Source: Burkholderiales bacterium
GTDB taxonomy: Bacteria > Pseudomonadota > Gammaproteobacteria > Burkholderiales > Burkholderiaceae_B
Reading direction: 5' to 3'
Assembly: GCA_005788065.1 (NCBI GenBank)
Contig: SXZD01000031.1
Location: forward strand, 1-17,647
DNA: 17,647 bases
Shown: positions 1 to 10,700 of the stretch, piece after piece
Layout of the letters: every line of letters begins with the position of its first letter
How positions within the stretch are numbered: position 1 is the first letter of the stretch
Position numbers and translations under genes: made by a program
Notes under the pieces: model-generated
Told to the model about the DNA's origin: nothing
What the model saw: only the letters and a program-made list of their open reading frames with translations
Databases searched by the model: none

Positions 1-1659
1 GCCATCCTTACCCTTTCAATTGCCCATGCCCAGACGCCGCCTAATGCGGGATCGCTGCTGAATGAAACAAATCGCGCGCTGGAGGGTCGTCAATTACCCT
101 CCGTTGTACCTGGTGCAGCAGCCGATGATGCATCCTCCCGTGAAGGCACCGGCCTGACCGTTGAAGTCCGTGAGTTCCGGTTTCAGGGCGCAACACTGAT
201 ATCCAACGACGAACTGCAGCGCGCCATGCAGCCTTTTACCGGCAAGCGTCTGACCTTTGACGGTTTGAGGCAGGCTGCTGATGCGATTGCGAATGCTTAT
301 CGTGCCAAAGGTTTTCTGGTTCGCACCTATTTGCCCGAGCAGGATTTGACCTCCGGCGTGGTGACCATTGCCATCGTTGAGGGAAAGCTGGGTGGTGTGC
401 GGATTGACCGATCCGGTGGTGGCAAGAACATCAGCGATGATCGCGCGTCTGCCTACATGCTCTCCCGTCAGAAACTCGGCGAACCCGTGCGTCCGGAAGA
501 CCTGCAGCGCGCCATCAGCCTGCTCAACGACCTTCCGGGCGTGTCTGCCAGCTCCCTGCTTGAACCCGGTCAAAAATCCGGTGAATCGCAGGTGGTGGTT
601 GCTGTGAAAGACACCCCCTCCGTGACCGGCAGTGCCCAGTTGGACAACACCGGTAACAAAGCCACGGGTGAAGGGCGGGCAACGGTCGGTCTGAATATCA
701 ACAGCCCCTTCGGCATCGGCGATCAGATCCAGATCCTGGGCAACAAGAGTATCGGCTCCGCATTTGCCCGGCTGGCTTACTCCTTGCCGGTGGGTGTCAG
801 TGGATTGCGTGTGACAGGGTCTGTGACCAAGCTCGACTACGACTATGTGCTCAACGGCAACACGTTCACCGGGGACGCAACCAGCGCCGGCCTTCGCGCC
901 ACGTATCCGCTGATTCGCAGCAACCAGTCCAACCTGAATGTAACGCTGGGCTATGACCGCAAGGATTTTGACAACCAGGTTTCAGGTATCGAGATCAACA
1001 ACAAAAAAATTGACGTCGCATCGGCAGGTGTCTCTGGTGATTATGTGGACGGATTCGGCGGTGGCGGCATCACACAGGCCAGTCTGACCTATTCAAAGGG
1101 CCGGCTGGATCTGAGCGGCAACCAGCAGGACTTCAATGCGGATCAGGCTGGCAATGGTCCCAACCGCAATGGCGATTTCAGCAAGTTCAATATTGCGTTA
1201 AGCCGCCTGCAGCGCGTGACGGATGTCGATACGCTGTTGGTCAGCATCAATTCACAGACGGCTGACCGCAATCTCGACTCCGCAGAAAAAATCATTGTCA
1301 GCGGTCCGTTTGCCGTGCGTTCATTCAGCGCCAGCGAAGCCAGTGCGGATGAAGGCACGGTTGCCTCCATCGAGTGGCAGCGCCAATTCGCCCACGGTGT
1401 GCAGGGTATTGCGTTTGTGGATCAGGCGAATTTCCGTCGCGACCGCAACGCATTCCCGGCATCGTCTTCGCCGAATTCCTACGACCTGATGGGTGCCGGT
1501 TTTGGAATCAACTGGACCAAGCCCGGCGATTGGTCGGTGCGCTCAACCATTGCATGGCGCCTTGGAGAAAACCCGGCGCGCGTACTGGCCACAGGCAAAG
1601 ATGCCGATGGCACCAAACGTGATCCGCGTTTCTACCTCACGCTGATCAAATTTTTCTGA
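1..1659 (+). CDS. TpsB outer-membrane transporter (ShlB/FhaC/HecB family), 5'-truncated by window edge
   Basis: This is the pore-forming partner of a type Vb (two-partner) secretion system; it exports the TpsA encoded next. The frame is open from base 1, so the gene starts outside the window. An internal ATG at 226 would remove most of the POTRA domain and is not the start. The 552 visible residues begin in a signal-peptide end (AILTLSIAHA then QTPP). A POTRA_2-type domain follows at about residues 53-130 (TVEVREFRFQGATL; GFLVRTYLPEQDLTSGVV). From about 190 to the end comes a long barrel of alternating beta strands ending in the terminal Phe expected of outer-membrane proteins (LIKFF). The family's loop-6 tetrad VRGY appears as VRSF (439-442 of the visible part) in the context GPFAVRSF, and the F-x-D strand motif is present as FVD. 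Length fits the family, so only a few N-terminal residues are missing. It is co-directional with tpsA, 87 bp upstream. Confidence 0.95.
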   Translation, partial: AILTLSIAHAQTPPNAGSLLNETNRALEGRQLPSVVPGAAADDASSREGTGLTVEVREFRFQGATLISNDELQRAMQPFTGKRLTFDGLRQAADAIANAYRAKGFLVRTYLPEQDLTSGVVTIAIVEGKLGGVRIDRSGGGKNISDDRASAYMLSRQKLGEPVRPEDLQRAISLLNDLPGVSASSLLEPGQKSGESQVVVAVKDTPSVTGSAQLDNTGNKATGEGRATVGLNINSPFGIGDQIQILGNKSIGSAFARLAYSLPVGVSGLRVTGSVTKLDYDYVLNGNTFTGDATSAGLRATYPLIRSNQSNLNVTLGYDRKDFDNQVSGIEINNKKIDVASAGVSGDYVDGFGGGGITQASLTYSKGRLDLSGNQQDFNADQAGNGPNRNGDFSKFNIALSRLQRVTDVDTLLVSINSQTADRNLDSAEKIIVSGPFAVRSFSASEASADEGTVASIEWQRQFAHGVQGIAFVDQANFRRDRNAFPASSSPNSYDLMGAGFGINWTKPGDWSVRSTIAWRLGENPARVLATGKDADGTKRDPRFYLTLIKFF

Positions 1660-1704
1660 AGCGGCGATAACTTGAACGCCCGATTCATTCCACCGAATTT
1701 TCAG

Positions 1705-1729
1705 CCTGCGCAGGTGCGCGGGTTTTTTT
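1705..1729 (+). terminator. Intrinsic terminator between tpsB and tpsA
   Basis: A 7-bp stem (CCTGCGC with GCGCGGG, one G-T wobble) closes a 4-base AGGT loop and is followed at once by seven T residues (1723-1729). It sits 46 bases after the tpsB stop and only 17 bases before the tpsA ATG. It may limit read-through from tpsB into tpsA, or may sit in the 5' leader of tpsA and be controlled. Confidence 0.7.
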
Positions 1730-1746
1730 GCTGATTGGACATCATC

Positions 1747-4700
1747 ATGCGCAATGGCCCTGGCTCACTGAACCGTATCTACCGCCTCGTATGGAACGAA
1801 GCAACCCAAGCCTGGGTGGCGGTCGCCGAACTCACGCGCTCGCGTGGAAAGCGCAGCAGCGGCACCGTGGGTGCACTGGCGGTCAGCGCATTGCTGACTG
1901 CGACAGCCGCTTATGCGGTCGACCCGCCGCCTGTGAACGCGCTGCCCACCGGTGGTGCAGTGGCAGCGGGTATTGCCAGCATCGGTCAGAGTGGCAATAC
2001 GATGAATATCGTGCAAGGAAGTGACCGTGCGGCCATCAATTGGCAGACCTTCAATATCGGCGCGAATGCTAGCGTGAATTTTCAGCAGCCCAGCGCATCG
2101 TCCATGATTCTGAACCGCGTCATGTCCGCTGATCCATCAGCGATTTTCGGCAGTCTGACAGCCAACGGTCAAGTGACCTTGGTCAACCCCAACGGTATCG
2201 TGTTCGGGCCTGGTTCGCGTGTGGATGTTGGCGGTCTGGTGGCCAGTTCGCTGGCCATTTCCAATGCAGATTTCATGGCGGGTCGTCTGAACTTTGCCCG
2301 GGGCGATGCAACAGGCGCTGTGACCAACAAGGGCACGCTCACGGCAGCCACGCAAGGTTATATTGCCATGCTGGCACCCGAAGTGCGCAACGAAGGCATC
2401 ATCTCGGCCCGCATGGGTACCGTGGCATTGGCAGCCGGTGACGCTGTTACGCTGGACATGAGTGGTACGGGATTGATGGGCGTGCGCGTGGATGCGGGCA
2501 CCCTCAATACTCTCGTTGAAAACCGCCACATGGTACACGCAGAAGGCGGACAGGTCATCCTGTCTGCGGGTGCTGCCAACCGCTTGCTGCAGCAGGCGGT
2601 GGCGGGCCACGGTGGTGCGTCTCAGTTGGTTGAAATTGACGGCAAGGTTCGTCTGGTCAATGCCGGTGGCGACATCAGTGCCAGCGGCGGGCAAGTACGC
2701 ATCGAAGGTAGCACGGTCAGCACGCAGGGCAGCATTGACGTATCGGGCGCACAGGCCGGTAACGTCAATATCTCCGGTGATTTCGTTGCCCAATCCGGTG
2801 CTGTTAAAGCGGATGCCGGCACGGGTGCCGGCGGCCGGATTGAGGTGAGTGGCGGCAGCGTGATTCAAACCGCGTCAACGCTGCTCAGCGCAGACGGTGC
2901 TGCGGGTGGTGGCCGCGTCAATGTCACGGGCGCCAATGCGGCCGACAAAGGCACGGTGTACTCATCAGCCACCATCAGCGCACGCGGTACCGGTGCCAGT
3001 GCCGATGGCGGTCGTGTTGATATCACGGCAGGGTCTGTGCAGTTGCGTGCCGCAACGGTGGATGCCAGCGGTCAGGGTAACGGTGGCCATATCCGCGTGG
3101 GTGGGGGTTTCCGCGGGCTTGAAACCGATATTGCCAACGCAGGCAAAGTGGGCGTGAATGCGTCCACTGAACTGATTGCAAATGCTGGCGTGAATGGCGA
3201 TGGCGGCAAGATTGCCGTGTGGGCCGATGGCACGACGCTGTTTGGTGGTGGTGTGACGGCACGTGGCGGTAGCGCATCCGGTAATGGTGGCCGTGCAGAA
3301 GTGTCCGGCAAACAGAATCTGGGTTTTGAAGGGCGGGTTGATCTGAGCGCGGCCAATGGTCGCGCCGGTCAGTTCGAACTCGATCCGCATGACATCATCA
3401 TTGATAACGTAGACGCCGTCATGGCCACTTTGAGTCTGGATGACCCGAACGGTAATGCGGATCGCAATAACCATTTTGCAGCGCATGTCACGGTTCTGCC
3501 CAACGGTAACGTGGTCATTACCGCACCCAACACAACCGTCGGTAGCGCATCTTCTGCCGGTGCGGCGTATCTCTTCAATAGCCGTACGGGTTCGTTGCTG
3601 AACCAGTTGTATGGCGCCAACTCCGATGATCACGTGGGTTCCAGTGGTATTTATGCGCTGGACAACAGCAACTATCTGGTACTCAGTCCTTACTTTAACC
3701 GCATCGCAAGTTCGTCTTCAGTCAACTTCTTTGCGCGTCTGTCCGACTTCCGGAACTACAGCCAGTACACGCGCTTCACAACGTCTGAGGCAACTGCCGG
3801 CGCGATTACATGGCAGAACGGTTCGCCTGCCGGCTCAACCGGTACCGGTGGCGGGGCGGCATCTTCAGTCACCGTCAACACGAGCAACATCGTCAGCGCA
3901 TCCAACAGTCTGGTGGGTAACAACAGTACCTTCGACCGGGTAGGTCAGGTCAATGGAACGATCGTGGATGCCGTGGTGAGCGCAAGCCCGGATCCGATCC
4001 TGAGAACCCTTCCCTCAACAACCACGCTGACCAAACTCACGGACGGCAATGTTGTGGTGTCCATGCCGGACTGGAATGAAGGCCGGGGATCGGTCACCTT
4101 GATCAATGCGGCTAACGGGCAATTGGGTAACGGCGCTGCCGGTGGTGTCGTATCGGCCAGCAACAGTCTGGTCGGCTCCACCGGTCTGCGCGCAACTGCT
4201 ATTACCGAGACATCGGGTGGTCACAATTTCTTCGTCACCGATTTCAGAACAACCGCGCCGACGCTGGTTACCCGTTACGTCGAACCCTTCAACAACTTCC
4301 AGACCGAAACAGTAACGCCTGCCGTGATTGGAGCCGGCGACCGTGTGGGCGAGCAGGTTACGGCTCTGGCGGGTGGCAATTTTGCAGTGCTCAGCCCCTT
4401 GTGGACCAACGGGGCAGCCGCATATGCTGGCGCAGTTACTTGGGGTGGCTCAGGCAACCTGACGGGTGCGGTATCGGCCTCCAATAGTCTGGTCGGCACC
4501 ATGTCTTATGCAGCGGTGGGATCCGGTGGTGTCAAACTGCTGGGCACACCTGCCACTGGGCAAACACTTGCGCCCAACTATCTGGTTTTGAGTCCTTACT
4601 GGAATCCGAAAAACGGATTTGTCAGCGGGGGATATCAAGGTGCGATCACGTGGGTAAATGGAGCAACCGGTGCCATCAACGGAACGACGTCCGTCGGTGG

Positions 4701-7700
4701 CGCCGTGTCCGCAGCCAACAGCTTGGTGGGGTCGACCACGGGCGATGGCGATTCAATCACCACGCAGCAGAAATCGAGCGGCAATCGAATTACCCACACC
4801 ATTGTTGCCACAGGCTCAGGCAACACGACCCAGTTTGCTTCTCAAGACATCAGCGGCGTGCGGGCCGAAGTGGATGCACAAGCTCCCCTGCTGCTGGACA
4901 ACGGCAACGTACTGAACCTGGCGCCCATCGTGGGTACCAACGTAGGTGCGGTCACACTGATCAAAGCAGATGGCACATTGGGTAACGGCGCTTTGGCTGT
5001 AGGGCAGGCATCTTCCTCCAATAGTCTGGTGGGTGCGCAGGGAGGAAACTTCCTGGGTGCCGGAACCCCGTTTGCCCTTGCCGGCAAGCGGTTCGTGTTC
5101 AAAACCGGTAACAGTGGTGCGATACCTGTCTACATTGCGGTCGTAGACGGTGACGATGGCCAGATTGTGGGCGCTGCTACTGGCACGATTGGCGCGACGC
5201 TCTCGTCGAGTAACAGCCTGACCGGTGCTGCGTTTGATCGTGTCGGTTCCGGTGGCATATTTGGCGTCGGTGGCAAAGACACTCAGGGCCGCTATGACAA
5301 TTTCATCGTACTCAGTCCTTATTGGGGCAGTACAACTGCAGCAGGCCTCGATTCAAAAGGCGCAGTCACTTGGGTCAGTGGCGCCACGGGGTTGACGGGC
5401 AATGTAGGCGGTACCAACAGTCTGGTGGGGTCCAATGCAGGTGACTTTGTCGGCGGTCTGGTGTCCTCGGTAACGCGCATTGGTAACTCAGCCGGCAACA
5501 CGGGACTTATCAACTTTTCAACTGGCTACATTGCAAACCCCCAGCAAGCGGTGGATGTGCTGAATAACGGCAACTATGTAGTAAGAAGCCCGCATTGGGC
5601 TAGCAGCAAAGGTGCTGCTACGTGGGTGGACGGAACGACGGGTGTTGCCAACGGGGCCTCTGGAACAGGAGCAGTGGTGGGCAGTGGCAACAGCCTTGTA
5701 GGTAGTACCGCCCGCGTGCTGACCACCAATACCGTGACTCGTACGCATGCGGATGGCAACAGCTTCAACGATACAACCACCACTGAAGTTTCAGTCGGTG
5801 ACTTTGTGGGCCTTGGCGGCCGGGGACTTTCCAATGGTGCCTATGTCCTCAGCAGTCCTTTCTGGAATGAAGGCCGCGGTGCGGCAACATGGATCAGCCC
5901 GATTGGTCAACTGTCATCTGCAGCCGGTGGCGGTGCAGCTGTTGGGGCTGTTGCAACGGGTAACAGCTTGACTGGAACGCTCGCAACGAGCGTATCGGGT
6001 ACCCAATTGAGCGGTACGGCGGGGGGCGATGCCAGCCTCGCTGGCGGCGTCAGTCTGCTGCCCGTATTCGGAATTACCGGTGGCGATGCAGTCTCGGGAG
6101 CCATCGAAGCGACGGGTTATTTCAAGATTGTTGAAAGCGTTCTGGCTTCCAACGCCAACTCAGGAACGACCAATAGCAAGCCTTTGTTGCCTTTCGCGCT
6201 GGCAAGCAAATTCGGTTATACCAACAACACCGGAAAACTGACCGGTTATACGTACTTTGCCAGTGCACCGGCAGCCAACGTTCTGGATGTAAGCGACAGC
6301 GATTTCTTCGCAGTGGGCAGCGGAACATGGAACAACGGCTCTGCCGTTGATGTCGGTGCATTGACCTTTGGCAGACGTGCTGACGGTCTCCCTGTCGCCG
6401 CTGTGGGGACTGGTAACAGTCTGGTGGGCACCAACAATTACGACCGCATCGGCCGGTCACTTACAACATTCGCGTTTGCGGGGTCGACTGGTGTGAAAGG
6501 TTTGACTGGCGGAAACCTGCTGGTGCTTTCGCCAGGGTGGGGTAACGACAGTACCGAAGCGCTATACCAGCCTCATACAGGTAAAGGTGCCATCACGTGG
6601 CTGTCGGGTACCGGTTCACTCGCGGGTGAGGTATCTGCCAGCACCTCATTGGTTGGTTCCACCGCACAGGACAATATTGGTTCGGGTGGCGTCACTGTTT
6701 TGTCGGACGGTAATGTCGTTGTGTCGTCATTCCAGTGGAGCAATGGTACAGAGCAGTTTGCAGGTGCGGTAACACGCATTCCCGCAGCGACGGGCCTAAC
6801 CGGTGTTGTCAGTGAAAGCAACTCGCTGGTGGGCAGCACAGCATTCGACTTTGTTGGCAGCGGTGGTGTGAGGGCACTGACCGATGGTTCATACATCGTC
6901 AGTTCTTCAAACTGGAGCAATGGAACTGCCTCCAATGCGGGCGCTGTTTCTTACGGTGCAGCAGGCACAGGCGTCACCGGTCGCATCTCAGCAGCCAACA
7001 GTCTTGTCGGTACCCAGACATTCGACTTCGTAGGAGGCTTCGGTGTCACGGTATTACCCAACAACGGTTATATCGTACAGAGTCCGTTCTGGAACAACGG
7101 TGACAAGCAATTTGCGGGTGCCGTGACATATGGCGCTCCGGGCGTTGGCGTATCGGGTGTGATTTCTGAGCAGAACAGTCTGATAGGAAGCGTTGCCGGA
7201 GATCAGGTCGGTAGTGGTGGAGTCACGTTGGTGCGCGATCAGGCCAATACATTTACCAATGCATTTATCAGCAGCCCCAACTGGTCTGACTACAACACCA
7301 ATCAGGCTAATGTGGGTGCTGTCACCTGGATCAATGGCGCCACAGGCCGCACCTATGGTCAGACAAGCGGCACTGCAAGCGGTCGTGTGAATGCACTGAA
7401 CAGTTTGGTGGGTACCACTCCGTCGCAACAATTCGGACAGTCACTGCAGGCCACGCAGGTCAGTATCTCCGGCGTTTCGCAGGTAACGGGTGATGCCATC
7501 ATTTTCTCATCTGGCCGAACGGGGGACAGCAACGGTTCGGTCACGTTGCTGCCAGGTCAAACCGGTCTGGCCGGTTATGTGAATTCCCGCAATTCGGTAC
7601 TGGGTTTCAACGATTCCAACTCGGGTGTGGGATTTGCATCGTTCACAATGTTGCCGTATTCCACAACCAGCCTGGAGAAGGTCGCTTACCGACCCTTGGT

Positions 7701-10700
7701 CTGGACCCCCGTGGCGTCTTTCGGCAGTGGTCGTCAGTCAGCAGGAGCGAATGCAGATAACGCACGGGGTGTGTTGGCGATGTCTTTGCTTGCTGAAAGC
7801 GCAACACACAATACGGATGGATCTCTGGGGCGGGATGCAAGCAGCGTGGCGGCAGGCGACGGACTGGATTGGCGAACAACGACCCAGTTCCTCTCTGACG
7901 TAAACGCGCTGACGGCTTACGGCTATTCCGGGGGCGTATTGCCTTTCTCGGCTGGCAATAACGGCGGCGATGCAGTCATCACTCCATCAGCCATTCAGGC
8001 TATTCTGAATGCGGGGACTGACCTGACATTGCAGGCCAACAATAACATCACCGTACTGAAGGCCATCAATGTATCCAATACCAATGGCAACGGCGGTAAC
8101 CTGACACTGCAGGCTGGTCGGTCCGTCCGACTGCTTGCTTCAGTCACAACCGACAATGGCGACCTGACCATCAAAGCAAACGAGTCTGTCAGTGCGGGGG
8201 TATCTGCGGCACACGCTGATTCAAGCCTTGCGGGTCCTGCACAGATTGTGATGGGTGATGGCGTGACGATTGATGCCGGAACCGGACGTGTTTCACTGAC
8301 ACTGTCGCATGACACCAGCAAGACCAAGACACTGCCGACTGCAACCCGTTCAAGTGGTGTTGGTCCTTTCACCTACACATTCGGCACGACGCCTACCGAC
8401 TCCAATAGCAGCGGAAACATCGTGCTGGGCAGCATCAACGCCGGAAACCTGACCGTACTGAATCAGGGCGGTCAGAATACCGTGAGCGGCTTCGGCCATG
8501 TCTTCAATAATGCGGCAGGGCAGATCGCGCTGCAGAAAACCGGTACGGCCGATGGTGTGTTCAACGTCAGCGCACACGGCAGTGTGGTGCTCGGAAAGCG
8601 CACCGCTACGCAGACGGTCCGCGTGGCGCTGGACAACACCGCATCTGGCGAGCTGGATGTCATTCTGAATGCTGACAACAGCGGTTCACAGGGTGGTGCA
8701 GTCAGTTTGACCAATGCAGAAATTGCAACGGGCAACGGTGATATCGTGATCGGTGGTGGTACAGCCGACAGCAACGGTCGTCCAACTGCGTCTGCATCTG
8801 CGGCCAGCGTTAACTTCCGGGACTCCGGGTCTGTCAGTTTGCATGGCGTCACCGTTGAGGGCGCGTCTGTATTGAATGCGGGTAACGGCATCGTAAAGCT
8901 GGCTGGAAGCAGCAGTGTTGGCGACCGCGACGGCGTACACATTGAGGGTGCCAGCGCAGGGTCACCGGTCACGGTCAATGGTTCCCGCGTTACTTTGGAC
9001 GGTACGTATGCCTCTTCCGGTACCAACAGCGGTATCGGCTTGTCCAAGGTCACCATCGGTGGCGCAGGTACTCAGCAGGTGGATCTGCTGGCCAGCGGGT
9101 TCAGCGGATCAAGCAATGGCAGTATCGATCTGAATGGTGCGGTGACCTTTGTCGCTGCAACTGGTTCCGTGTTGAATGTGGCATCTTCAAATCCTTCCGG
9201 TGCTGCAACGTTTGGCGGATCAACAGCCCCTGCAAGCGGCCTGTGGGTCAAGGATGAAAATGTCACCACATTGCTGGCCGCAGCAACCGTGTTTGCCGAC
9301 GTAAATCTGGGAAGCTCCCAGCAGTCCGGGGTGACGTCACTCAAAGCACTGGATCTGGCTACCCAGTTCGGCTCAACCCCGGCACCTTTCAACCTGACCG
9401 TGTCAGGCGGTGCAGGCGGTCTGTCGGTTGACGGTAACGTGACGCAGGGTCTCGCAGCAGATAAAGTGCTCAAGCTCGAAGTTGCCAACGGCGGAACGCT
9501 CAATCTGGGAACGTCTGCAATTACCAGTGACAAAGTGCTGCTGGCCGCCTCCGGGGCAGGCTCGCAGGTCACTCAAGCGTCTGGCAGTTTCATCACCACA
9601 CCGTCGCTGCGTCTGGATGCAGCCGACGCGGACGTGAACCTGGATCAGATCAACCAGTTCACAACTGTGGCCGGTACGATCGGCCAAGGCAAGGTCGTAA
9701 CGGGTCAAACACTCACGGTGGGCACAACCCAGGGCGTCAGCGGTTTGACCAGTAACGGCGATGTACTGGTTCGCACGATTGGCACGACGAGCGATCTGCA
9801 GGTAGATCAGGCTATCACCAGCACCAACGGAAACATCACGGCGGTGACTGAGCGCAACTTCTTCAACACGGTTGCAGGTGACCAGGGTCTGCAGACACCT
9901 GCTGGCCGGTATCTGGTGTATTCGGCAGCGCCTGTCAACCTGCCGTCTTCCGCCGTCAGCGGTCGCGGCATGTCAGCGGGCTTCAGCAAGCACTATGCAC
10001 AAAGCTTCACCGGAACAACGCCGGCATATGCCGGCACAGGTAACTGGTTCTTCTATGCCAACACGCCGACCATCACGGTTGCACCCGGTTCGGGCAGTTC
10101 CGTGTATGGCGCCGCAACGTCAACCGGTGCGGTATCTGTTACCGGTCTGATTGACGGTGACGCCGAATCGGATGCACTGACCGGTACACCGATTGTGTCG
10201 GGTGGGACATTCACAGCCAGCGGTGCAGGTCATCGCCCAGTCGGCTCATACAATGTGAGACTGACCGGCTTGGGCACATTGAGCAGCCCGATGGGTTATG
10301 CCATCAACCTCAGCTCCGGTACAGGCACCCTGACGGTCACGCCGCTGGATGTGACCCTCAGTGGAAGTCGCGTCTACGATCGCACCGGTGTGGTCAGTGG
10401 CACTTCCTTGAATCAGGTTGTGGGTGCCTTGAGCGGCGATGCAGTGGCAGCCAACACCGCACTTCAGGCCACCGTAAGCGATCCGAATGTCGGTAACGGA
10501 AAAGCCCTGACATTCACCAATGCGTTCCGTTTGAGTGGTGCCGATGCCGGCAATTACAACGTCACGGGGGGCACGGTTGACATTACATCCCGTCCGGTTA
10601 CCGTCACTGCAAACGCGCGCACCAAGGTGTATGGTGAGAGCGATCCGTCCCTGACATTCACCGCACAGAACGCGACGGGCAACCAGGGTCTGGTATCGGG

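Noticed and set aside
1003..1009. Run of seven A in tpsB as a phase-variation tract
   Set aside because: The tract is short, the frame is intact, and no second sign of slipped-strand switching is seen.
2299..2307. RGD tripeptide in TpsA (residues 185-187) as an integrin-binding site
   Set aside because: It lies at the edge of the TPS secretion domain in a Gly/Asp-rich protein where RGD can occur by chance, and nothing else supports a receptor role.
3904..7605. Regularly recurring AACAGTCTGGTGGG-like DNA motifs as a CRISPR array
   Set aside because: Copies vary at synonymous positions, intervals differ widely and always stay in frame; it is a protein repeat.
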